DNA of 5,448 nt from positions 1-5,448 of the forward strand of contig JAITBO010000418.1 of the NCBI GenBank assembly GCA_031283505.1. Direction: 5' to 3'. Source of the DNA: Treponema sp. Lineage in GTDB: Bacteria; Spirochaetota; Spirochaetia; Treponematales; Breznakiellaceae. Made by a program: the position numbers and the translations under genes. The notes below the pieces were generated by a model that saw only the letters and a list, made by a program, of their open reading frames with translations, was not told where the DNA came from and did no database searches. Shown piece after piece: positions 1 to 5,141 of this stretch (position 1 is its first letter; the number at the start of each line of letters is the position of its first letter).

Positions 1-1116
1 TTTCTCTCCGTGGCCGGACAAGCAGGGGATGTGGTTGATTATTTACGTTCCCTGGGGTTGATCATTATCGGACAGGTATCAGGGGGTGGAAATACCCTCA
101 TGACAAAACTTGAAGAGACGATAGCCGCGCAAAACATTGAAGTCCTTATGAATTGCGAAGCAACGGAGATAATCCTGGACAATAACGTTGTCTCCGGGAT
201 CGCCGCAATCTATAAACATAAATCATTCAGAATTAAAGCCAACAATGTGATACTTGCCACCGGTGGTTTTTCCCGGAATCCCGAACTGGTCGCTCAATGG
301 ACCGAGACAAACCCCGGTTTAAACTACGTTGTTTCCCTGGCGGATGCGGGCAGCACAGGAGAGGGAATCCTTATGGCCCGGCGGATCGGAGCGGCCTTAT
401 ATGATAACACCTTCACCAAGATTGCCGGCCTGCAATTTTCTTCCGCTTTGCGAGAAATTTCTGCCTTTGCGCAGCAGAATCTGATAACTCCCGCGCTGGC
501 GCCCCTTTCCACGCAAATTTTGATAAATAACGAGGCTAAACGGATTATGGACGAGGCCATTGGCGGTTCCTTCGGGAATGTTTCTTCGTATAATGCCGGC
601 GGCGCTTACGCCATGATCAAAGACGGAAAGGGCCCCTATTATATCCTCTACGATGCCGAAAACACCCTTGCCGGTATGACCAACATTACCGCCGCACTGG
701 AAGCGGGCGCCGCGCTGAGGAATGGAGAGGTACTAAAAGCCGGCACTCTTGAAGATTTGGCAGCCGCAATGGGTGTACCGGCCAGTGTATTGAAGGATAC
801 CGTAACCCGTTATAACGCCTTTACGGACTCAGGGGATGTGGATTTTGGCAAAAACAGTTTATATATTAAGCGGCTCGAACCCCCTCCTTTCTATGCGGTA
901 AAGGTGTACCCCAATTCCTACGGTTCCATGGGCGGCGTAGTCACCGACACCGGCGGACGGGTACTTGATGAGGCCGGTAAGGTTATCCCCCATTTGTATG
1001 CCTCAGGGGAAATATCCAATCGTGATTTTTACAATGAATCCTATGTAGGTGGCGCGTCCCTTGCTCTTTACTCCACTGCCGGACGGATAGCGGGTAAAGC
1101 GGCGGCAGATAATTAG
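1..1116 (+). CDS. FAD_binding_2 family flavoprotein (fumarate/urocanate reductase-like), 3' part only
   Basis: The frame is open from the first base (F-L-S before the GTG at 10), so the true start and the GxGxxG FAD motif lie upstream; the GTG is probably internal. Residue numbers here count from that GTG. The remainder has the family layout: NTLMTKLEE helix (28-36), ILATGGFSRN (81-90), the linker ADAGSTGEG (111-119), LINNEAKRIMDE (171-182), SMGGVVTDTGGRVLD (306-320), LYASGEI (329-335) and a closing GGASLALYSTAGRIAG (347-362). It aligns end to end with the complete paralogue at 2929-4383. It lacks that protein's catalytic set: there is no HPT or TRD motif, HHTMGG is replaced by YGSMGG, and GNRLGG by ESYVGG. 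The fold is secure and the substrate is not; an ordinary fumarate reductase is unlikely. Export and any FMN_bind domain cannot be judged because the N-terminus is missing. About 150 bp separates it from the eetA-like gene, so co-transcription is possible but unproven. Confidence 0.88.
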   Translation, partial: FLSVAGQAGDVVDYLRSLGLIIIGQVSGGGNTLMTKLEETIAAQNIEVLMNCEATEIILDNNVVSGIAAIYKHKSFRIKANNVILATGGFSRNPELVAQWTETNPGLNYVVSLADAGSTGEGILMARRIGAALYDNTFTKIAGLQFSSALREISAFAQQNLITPALAPLSTQILINNEAKRIMDEAIGGSFGNVSSYNAGGAYAMIKDGKGPYYILYDAENTLAGMTNITAALEAGAALRNGEVLKAGTLEDLAAAMGVPASVLKDTVTRYNAFTDSGDVDFGKNSLYIKRLEPPPFYAVKVYPNSYGSMGGVVTDTGGRVLDEAGKVIPHLYASGEISNRDFYNESYVGGASLALYSTAGRIAGKAAADN

Positions 1117-1204
1117 TACGGTGGACGAAGAGTGGTAATTCCATTAAGATTAGAAAATTGGCTAAAAGGTGAAAAAGCCGCCGGTAAATGATATGGAAGG
1201 AATA

Positions 1205-1223
1205 CCGGGAGTGTTTTCCCCGG
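1205..1223 (+). other. Small hairpin in the gap before the eetA-like gene
   Basis: CCGGG (1205-1209) can pair with CCCGG (1219-1223) around a 9-nt loop, in the roughly 150-bp gap between the flavoprotein and the eetA-like gene. No T-run follows, so it is not a convincing intrinsic terminator. It could be a weak mRNA processing or pausing site, or chance. I see no good sigma-70 promoter in this gap, which is compatible with read-through from the flavoprotein gene. Confidence 0.3.
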
Positions 1224-1255
1224 ATATTTATGGATAATTTCGATACAGGATGAAT

Positions 1256-1261
1256 GAAAGG
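1256..1261 (+). promoter_or_regulatory. Ribosome binding site that decides the eetA-like start
   Basis: GAAAGG lies 7 nt before the ATG at 1269. The alternative ATG at 1254 would add five residues but has only AGGA 3 nt upstream, which is too close. The 1269 start also gives the usual short basic N-terminus (MKKR) directly before the membrane helix. Confidence 0.6.
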
Positions 1262-1268
1262 TGTCTGT

Positions 1269-1652
1269 ATGAAGAAAAGGTTTCCCCTAAAGGTCCTGGA
1301 TATTGTGGTGATTCTCCTGGCTCTGGGGCTGACGGGGTTTTCCGCTTTCGTGGTATATGTAAAGCCTAGGAACATTACCCGGGTAGTGATCAACGGTTCA
1401 GGCCGGGAATGGGTCTTTCCCCTGGACGCCGATGAAAGGGTGGAGGTTCCGGGACCCCTGGGGAATACGGTGGTAAGAATCCGGAATCATCAGGCATGGG
1501 TGGAATCTTCGCCCTGTACCAATCAGGTCTGCGTAGCCGCAGGGCATGTTCACGACCGGGGGGATTGGGTGGCATGTCTGCCCAATAATGTTTTTTTAAT
1601 GATCGAAGGAAACGAGGTTCGTAAAAATGTTCCCGACAGCACAACCTGGTAA
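1269..1652 (+). CDS. eetA: NusG domain II membrane protein, EetA-type
   Basis: This 127-residue protein has a basic start (MKKRFPLK), one membrane helix at about residues 8-31, and then a soluble NusG domain II that should face outward (N-in). The family signature is clear: SPCTNQVC (81-88) followed by VACLPNNVFLMIEG (101-114), with cysteines at 83, 88 and 103. Stand-alone membrane-anchored NusG_II proteins occur beside Gx-transporter proteins, and EetA of Listeria-type extracellular electron transfer loci is of this kind. There it is thought to help move electrons from membrane quinol to extracytosolic flavin acceptors. This is not the transcription factor NusG, since the NGN and KOW domains are absent. 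It overlaps the next gene by 26 nt, indicating one transcript and coupled translation. The family call is strong; the electron-transfer role rests on family and neighbours. Confidence 0.82.
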   Translation: MKKRFPLKVLDIVVILLALGLTGFSAFVVYVKPRNITRVVINGSGREWVFPLDADERVEVPGPLGNTVVRIRNHQAWVESSPCTNQVCVAAGHVHDRGDWVACLPNNVFLMIEGNEVRKNVPDSTTW

Positions 1653-2220
1653 TATCCCGGCGGACGCCGCCCCTGAAGGCGCTTTACCCCTTACGGGGAA
1701 CCTGAAAAATCCCGGGGTTCGCAAAACTCTGGCTCTGCTTGGAGCTTTCTGTCTTTTTCTTTCTACAATTGAATATATGATCCCCAAGCCGTTGCCCTTT
1801 ATGCGCATCGGCATAGCGAATCTGCCCCTTATGCTGGCCCTGGATATTTTCCCTTTTCCTGTTTTTCTGGCATTGATAGCAATTAAGGTTCTGGGGCAGG
1901 CTCTGATCACCGGAACCTTGTTTTCGTATATTTTTCTTTTTTCCCTGGCGGGGACTTTTTTTTCCGCCCTATCCATGTACGGTCTGCGGCGTTTGCTGGG
2001 ACGGAATCGTATCAGCTTTATCGGGGCAGGCACGGCAGGGGCAATGATATCCAATGTGACTCAACTGGCGTTGGCCTGGATTTTTGTTTTCAGAAACAAT
2101 GTGCAGTACATTGCCCCGCCTTTTCTGGCTGCGGGGGTGATCACCGGGGTCGTCCTGGGACTTTTTTGTGAATATTTTACCGGCCATTCCCAATGGTACG
2201 CCCGGCGCAGGGTATGGTGA
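1627..2220 (+). CDS. eetB: Gx transporter / heptaprenyl diphosphate synthase component I family membrane protein, EetB-type
   Basis: This is a 197-residue integral membrane protein with about five hydrophobic segments after a polar, Pro/Ala-rich N-terminus of about 30 residues. Family features visible are PLPFMRIGIANLPLMLALD (55-73), GTLFSYIFLFSLAGTFFSALSMY (96-118) and GAGTAGAMISNVTQLALA (133-150), typical of the Hpre_diP_synt_I (Gx transporter) family. Databases often label such proteins as prenyl diphosphate synthase component I, but they are membrane proteins, and EetB of flavin-based extracellular electron transfer loci belongs here. The start sits inside the eetA-like gene, with GAGG (1614-1617) 9 nt before the ATG. 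The stop overlaps the ribosome binding site of the next gene. The likely role is the membrane partner of the EetA-like protein in passing electrons outward; a part in quinone or prenyl metabolism is the alternative. Confidence 0.8.
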   Translation: MFPTAQPGNIPADAAPEGALPLTGNLKNPGVRKTLALLGAFCLFLSTIEYMIPKPLPFMRIGIANLPLMLALDIFPFPVFLALIAIKVLGQALITGTLFSYIFLFSLAGTFFSALSMYGLRRLLGRNRISFIGAGTAGAMISNVTQLALAWIFVFRNNVQYIAPPFLAAGVITGVVLGLFCEYFTGHSQWYARRRVW

Positions 2221-2222
2221 GG
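2216..2222 (+). promoter_or_regulatory. Ribosome binding site overlapping the eetB-like stop
   Basis: GGTGAGG contains the TGA stop of the upstream gene and lies 5 nt before the ATG at 2228. It fixes the start of the following gene at 2228 rather than the in-frame GTG at 2168, which lies inside eetB-like coding sequence. The arrangement implies translational coupling. Confidence 0.7.
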
Positions 2223-2227
2223 TTTCC

Positions 2228-2908
2228 ATGAATAGACTGGAACAGCTCCGCACCGGACGGCGGGAAGTATACGAAGGGCTTTTCAGCGCCAGGGCGTTGT
2301 GTATCGCGGGATTCCTTATCATGCCCGCCCTGCTTTTTAATCCCAATACTTTTTTCAGAATCCTACAGTTTTTCTTTTTCTGGTTTTTATCCTGGCTTTC
2401 GGGTAAAAAAAACAATCCCCTTATAACGATTGTGATTATTTTGGGTATTGTATTTTTTAATCTTCTCGTGCCCTATGGGCGGGTCTTATTTTTCGCCGGG
2501 GTATTCAGGATAACATCAGGCGCTCTTGCGGCGGGTATTCACCGGGCGGTGACTCTGGAGGGCCTCATTATGCTTTCCCGAGTCAGCATACGGCGAGACC
2601 TGAGTATCCCCGGCGGCTTTGGGGAGCTTATCGGTGAATCCTTCCGCATTTTCGCCGTAATTATGGATTCAAAGCAACGCATTACCAGGAAAAACCTGAT
2701 AGGGGATATTGACGCACTCATGATCGAACTGAGCGGAGACGCGCCGGTATCCACCCCGGAGGAAGCGCCGGAGCATCGTTCCTCCGAACCGGTTCCGAAA
2801 AAGAAGACCGCCGCAGGGGGATATATTATTCTCATCACGGCGGTTATTCTGTCCTGGCTTCCTCTGATTTTTATGTTTGCGCTTTCTGTAAAAAACGCCG
2901 CCCCTTAA
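2228..2908 (+). CDS. Membrane protein resembling an ECF transporter T subunit (FmnA/CbiQ-like)
   Basis: This 226-residue protein has hydrophobic helices at about 22-37, 41-58, 64-85 and 198-220. Between the third and last is a long basic, amphipathic stretch: ITSGALAAGIHRAVTLEGLIMLSR (95-118), then GGFGELIGESFRIFAVIMDSKQRI (129-152). This layout, with the TLEGL-x-LSR segment and a cytoplasmic coupling region, resembles T components of energy-coupling factor transporters (CbiQ/EcfT). A clear AR(G)-type ATPase-docking motif is not obvious. A charged linker rich in Pro, Glu and Lys (173-193) precedes the last helix. In Listeria, FmnA is an EcfT homologue that exports flavin for extracytosolic flavinylation and is encoded near eetA and eetB. 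By context this gene could do the same with ECF ATPases encoded elsewhere. The assignment is moderate because the sequence is divergent; an unrelated membrane protein is possible. Confidence 0.62.
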   Translation: MNRLEQLRTGRREVYEGLFSARALCIAGFLIMPALLFNPNTFFRILQFFFFWFLSWLSGKKNNPLITIVIILGIVFFNLLVPYGRVLFFAGVFRITSGALAAGIHRAVTLEGLIMLSRVSIRRDLSIPGGFGELIGESFRIFAVIMDSKQRITRKNLIGDIDALMIELSGDAPVSTPEEAPEHRSSEPVPKKKTAAGGYIILITAVILSWLPLIFMFALSVKNAAP

Positions 2909-2917
2909 AGGGACGGC
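2890..2917 (-). terminator. Rho-independent terminator for the - strand reductase, inside the end of the FmnA-like gene
   Basis: A 21-nt hairpin spans 2897-2917: GCCG pairs with CGGC, and after one mismatch CCCTT pairs with AAGGG around a tiny loop. On the - strand it is followed by six T (2895-2890), and it lies 11 nt past the stop of the reductase at 2929. It overlaps the last codons and the TAA of the convergent + strand gene. On the + strand the hairpin is followed by mixed sequence, so termination in that direction should be weaker. Confidence 0.75.
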
Positions 2918-2928
2918 TATACGAACGT

Positions 2929-4383
2929 TTACTTTCCCACCGCAGCACTGGCGCCGGCGATACGGCCATAGGTAACAATATCCGCCAGAGCATTGCCCCC
3001 CAGCCGGTTGCCGCCGTGGACGCCGCCGGTGACTTCCCCGGCGGCATAGAAACCGGGGATGGGATTTCCATCTGTGGAGATTACCCGTCCTTCGGTATCA
3101 ATTTTAACGCCTCCCATGGTGTGATGTACTGCCGGCAAAACTTCAATGGCATAATAAGGCGCCACGTTCAAGGAACGGGGCAGGTCGGAGCGGCCAAATT
3201 CTCCGTCAGTTTTGGAGGATACCGCCTGGTTATATTGGGCAACGGTCCCGGCCAGAGTTGCGCCGTCCGCACCGACAAGGACGGCCAGAGCCTCGGGTGT
3301 GGGCGCTTCAAGAACGATTTTCATTTTTATATAGTCCTCGATGGCTTTAAGGCTCTTGCGTACCGAATCATCAAAAACCAGATAGGCGGCGCCCCCTTCC
3401 TGTTTAAGAATCGCCGAGGAAACCACATCCCGGGTTTTAAGCTCGTCAATGAACCGCGATCCTCCCTTGTTTACCAGTATGGCGCCGTTCCCCCGAACCG
3501 CTTCGGTAATCATCTCTTTACCCGGCGCGTAGGTGGGGTGAGTCTGAATCTCCGCCATATCCACCAGGGCGGCCCCAACTTTTTCCGCCAGGACTATACC
3601 GTCCCCCGTAGCTCCCGGCTGGTTGGTGGTGGCAAAGCCTTTGATGGAAGGCGCCAGGGCGGAGGCCATTTCGTTGTTGGCTCCGAATCCGCCTGAGGCA
3701 AGCACTACCGCTTTGGCATTAACGTTCTGCTTCTTGCCTCCCAAAAAGGTAATCTCGACTCCCGTAACCTGGCCATTTTTGGTGAGAATGCCGGTAACCC
3801 TGGTATCCGTATACAGGGGAATCCCCAGGACCTGTTCCACCTGTTTGTCCAGGGTGACCACGATTTCCGGCCCTACCTTTCCGCCTCCGCCGGGCCGGTG
3901 AGCCCGGTTGACCGACGCCCCCGCCAACCGGCCTACATCGCTTAAATCCGCGCCCATATCGGCAAGCCATACCACGGAAGAAGCGGATTTTTCCGCCAGA
4001 TTCCGTACCAGCTCGGGATTGTTCTTCTCATAGCCGCCTTTCATGGTATCGTCATAAAAAAGGTCCAGGCTGTCCTTTATTCCCGCCGCTTCCTGATAGG
4101 AGGTACCGGCGGCATTAATGCCTCCGGTGGCCCGGTTCGTGTTACCCCCCAGGATTCCCATTTTTTCAAAAACAACCACGTCGGCGCCCGCTTCCTTCGC
4201 GGATACCGCTGCGGAAAGTCCCGCCCCGCCGGAACCTATCACCACCACATCGTAGGCCGGTTTGATTTTTGGTCCCTCCGCAGCTTTGGCTCCCCCGGCA
4301 CAGGAAACGGCGTTGATACCGGCTATAACGATCAAGAGTATAAGACCTGCCGCCGCCGTTTTAACTGACATTGATTTTTTCAT
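2929..4383 (-). CDS. Exported fumarate reductase-type flavoprotein (flavocytochrome c / urocanate reductase family)
   Basis: This 484-residue protein starts with AAGGAG 5 nt before its ATG. A signal peptide (MKKSMSVK, hydrophobic 10-22) ends at AVSC, with C28 a possible lipidation site under loose spirochaetal lipobox rules. FAD is bound at VIGSGGAGLSAA (48-59) and by E73; LASGGFGANNE (228-238) closes the second FAD segment. Residues equivalent to Shewanella Fcc3 fumarate reductase are all visible: H282 in THPT, E294 and R297 in TEAVRG, the proton-donor arginine R318 in TRD, H421 in HHTMGG and R460 in GNRLGG. Shared stretches such as DDTMKGG and VNRAHRPGG support this. It should reduce fumarate or a similar unsaturated acid at the cell surface or in the periplasm. 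Only about 15 residues separate the signal from the FAD domain, so there is no haem or FMN_bind domain and the electron donor must be another protein. Urocanate or acrylate-type substrates remain possible. Confidence 0.9.
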   Translation of the reverse strand: MKKSMSVKTAAAGLILLIVIAGINAVSCAGGAKAAEGPKIKPAYDVVVIGSGGAGLSAAVSAKEAGADVVVFEKMGILGGNTNRATGGINAAGTSYQEAAGIKDSLDLFYDDTMKGGYEKNNPELVRNLAEKSASSVVWLADMGADLSDVGRLAGASVNRAHRPGGGGKVGPEIVVTLDKQVEQVLGIPLYTDTRVTGILTKNGQVTGVEITFLGGKKQNVNAKAVVLASGGFGANNEMASALAPSIKGFATTNQPGATGDGIVLAEKVGAALVDMAEIQTHPTYAPGKEMITEAVRGNGAILVNKGGSRFIDELKTRDVVSSAILKQEGGAAYLVFDDSVRKSLKAIEDYIKMKIVLEAPTPEALAVLVGADGATLAGTVAQYNQAVSSKTDGEFGRSDLPRSLNVAPYYAIEVLPAVHHTMGGVKIDTEGRVISTDGNPIPGFYAAGEVTGGVHGGNRLGGNALADIVTYGRIAGASAAVGK

Positions 4384-4400
4384 AAATTCTCCTTATGAAG

Positions 4401-4580
4401 TTAGTAATTCCCGGCAAGCCGGGAGTATATTTTGTAAACCGCATACAGCGGTCTATTTGTACCGGGGTGGTTATAAAACCCCGAATGCAATACCTTACAA
4501 GCGTCCTCCAGGGCCAGGTTGTTATTTTTGTCCTTGTTATTCATCTTTAGAATATTCTGCCTGATCCGGACATTTGTCAT
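4401..4580 (-). CDS. Possible small ORF (59 codons) just upstream of the reductase; unrecognised
   Basis: An open frame on the - strand starts at ATG 4580 (MTNVRIRQNILK...) and ends in TAA 17 nt before the reductase start. AAAAGG lies 5 nt before the ATG, and an in-frame TGA further upstream bounds the frame. The C-terminal half (LALEDACKVLHSGFY, then NRPLYAVYKIYSRLAGNY) has ordinary protein composition. There is no signal peptide or membrane helix. A second in-frame ATG at 4544 would give 47 residues. I do not recognise it. The case against: the same DNA forms three GC-rich hairpins, and a candidate promoter -10 overlaps the 4580 ATG, so it may be a non-coding leader instead. Confidence 0.33.
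   Translation of the reverse strand: MTNVRIRQNILKMNNKDKNNNLALEDACKVLHSGFYNHPGTNRPLYAVYKIYSRLAGNY
4409..4483 (-). promoter_or_regulatory. Structured leader of the reductase mRNA: three successive hairpins
   Basis: There are three stems within 75 nt: TCCCGGC/GCCGGGA with a 2-nt gap (4409-4424), ACCGC/GCGGT (4438-4452) and CGGGGT/ACCCCG (4463-4483). The last stem ends 15 nt before the reductase ribosome binding site. None is followed by a T-run on the - strand, so they are not simple terminators. They do not match a riboswitch I know. They may affect mRNA stability or translation, or may be incidental to the small ORF that overlaps them. Confidence 0.4.
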
Positions 4581-4605
4581 AAAAGCCTTTTTTCCTACGA
4601 GTCAA
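4576..4605 (-). promoter_or_regulatory. Candidate sigma-70 promoter for the - strand reductase
   Basis: On the - strand TTGACT (4605-4600) is followed after 18 nt by TATGAC (4581-4576), matching the consensus at 5 of 6 and 4 of 6 positions. Transcription would begin near 4569 and leave a leader of about 185 nt before the reductase start. If correct, the small ORF could only start at 4544. Confidence 0.42.
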
Positions 4606-4673
4606 GCTTTCTGTATTCCGGTAGGTTGATTACACTAAACCACCTGATATACGCAATTACAGAAAAAAAATTT

Positions 4674-4782
4674 AACCACAGAGGGCTGGAACCTTTGGTT
4701 CCCTGGAGTTTCACGGAGAAATAAAGAAAAAATTGAGATTTGTAACCCAAAACTCCGTGTTCTTCTGCGTATCTCTGTGGTT
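4674..4782. repeat. Inner inverted repeat of the ACCACAGAG...CTCTGTGGT type
   Basis: AACCACAGAG (4674-4683) pairs with CTCTGTGGTT (4773-4782), and CACGGAG (4712-4718) with CTCCGTG (4753-4759). Dispersed repeats ending in ACCACAGAG are common between genes in many environmental bacteria and often produce spurious ORF calls. The left arm has an insert between its two halves (4684-4708), while the right arm has only about 13 nt there. The left arm was therefore probably invaded by the palindromic unit. Confidence 0.7.
4684..4708 (+). repeat. Short palindromic repeat unit, copy 1
   Basis: This is a 25-bp unit with the core GGAACCTTTGGTTCC, a 6-bp stem with a TTT loop, flanked by GGCT and CTGGAG. 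It recurs in expanded form at 5101-5141. It splits the left arm of the surrounding inverted repeat. Confidence 0.65.
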
Positions 4783-5026
4783 TTTCTTCTCAAGATGCCT
4801 TCTTTAGGCACAAAACAATATAAGAAAAAGAACTTTCCTTTATCGTATATGCTTTGTGGTAATTGATATATCGGTACATTTAGTCTAATCAACCTACTAA
4901 GCAGTTTCAAAATTTCAGTTTAGAAACTCACCTTATATATAAAATTATCTATCTTATACCAAAAGTCAAGAATTACCAGGATAAACACATAGAAATGAGA
5001 GTATGCCTAAATTGTCCGGCTGATAA

Positions 5027-5082
5027 CCACCGAAGGGCACAGTACCCCTTGGATTTAGCGGTACTTCGTGGAAAAAACCACG
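5027..5082 (+). other. Segment with two mutually exclusive stems
   Basis: CCACCGAAG with GTACC (5027-5046) can pair with GGTACTTCGTGG (5060-5071), leaving bulges. Alternatively CGTGG (5067-5071) pairs with CCACG (5078-5082) across six A. The two options compete for the same bases. No known riboswitch or attenuator is recognised, and the segment may be part of a degraded repeat. Confidence 0.25.
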
Positions 5083-5100
5083 GCGAACCTACGATTCGGA

Positions 5101-5141
5101 GGCTGGAACCAGAGGTTCCTGGAGCCTTTGGTTCCCTGGAG
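5101..5141 (+). repeat. Short palindromic repeat unit, copy 2 (expanded), abutting the intron
   Basis: This starts with GGCTGGAACC and ends with TTTGGTTCCCTGGAG, as in the copy at 4684-4708. It contains an extra 16 nt (5111-5126) in the middle that forms its own hairpin, GGAACC/GGTTCC around AGA. TGGAGCC and TCCCTGGAG show internal duplication. It ends exactly at the predicted 5' splice site, so the last bases CTGGAG would be the intron-binding site IBS1. Confidence 0.62.

Larger units (their letters stand above)
4621..4897. mobile_element. MITE-like element with ~40-bp imperfect terminal inverted repeats
   Basis: The left end (4621-4660) and the reverse complement of the right end (4859-4897) both begin GTAGGTTGATTA and match at 18 of the first 19 positions. 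After a diverged patch they share GATATA and CAATTAC. The 277-bp element is AT-rich and has no credible gene; the - strand frame through it is repeat-derived. No target-site duplication is evident next to the outer GTAGG/CCTAC ends, so the exact boundaries or mechanism are uncertain. The interior holds another inverted repeat and a small TGCCT/AGGCA hairpin (4796-4810). Confidence 0.65.

Noticed and set aside
1158..1190. Possible promoter TTGGCT...TAAATG before the eetA-like gene
   Set aside because: The spacing is about 21 nt, too long for a sigma-70 promoter, and both boxes are weak.
1188..1253. 21-codon frame (MIWKEYRECFPRIFMDNFDTG) ending just before ATG 1254
   Set aside because: There is no ribosome binding site and it is very short. 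It spans the small hairpin, so a leader peptide cannot be supported.
1596..2415. Long - strand frames opposite the eetB-like and FmnA-like genes
   Set aside because: They overlap membrane-protein genes with clear family motifs and good ribosome binding sites on the + strand. The translations are rich in Arg and Pro and have no domain.
3016..3901. Long + strand frames opposite the - strand reductase (226 and 92 codons)
   Set aside because: They are antisense to a complete, motif-rich gene and their translations show no domain; GC-rich codon structure produces such shadows.
4635..4910. 91-codon - strand frame (MKLLSRLIRLNVPIYQ...)
   Set aside because: It lies entirely across the nested inverted repeats. 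Such translations (LRRKTTEIRRRTRSFG, FLRETPGNQRFQ) are typical artefacts of ACCACAGAG-type repeats, and there is no ribosome binding site.
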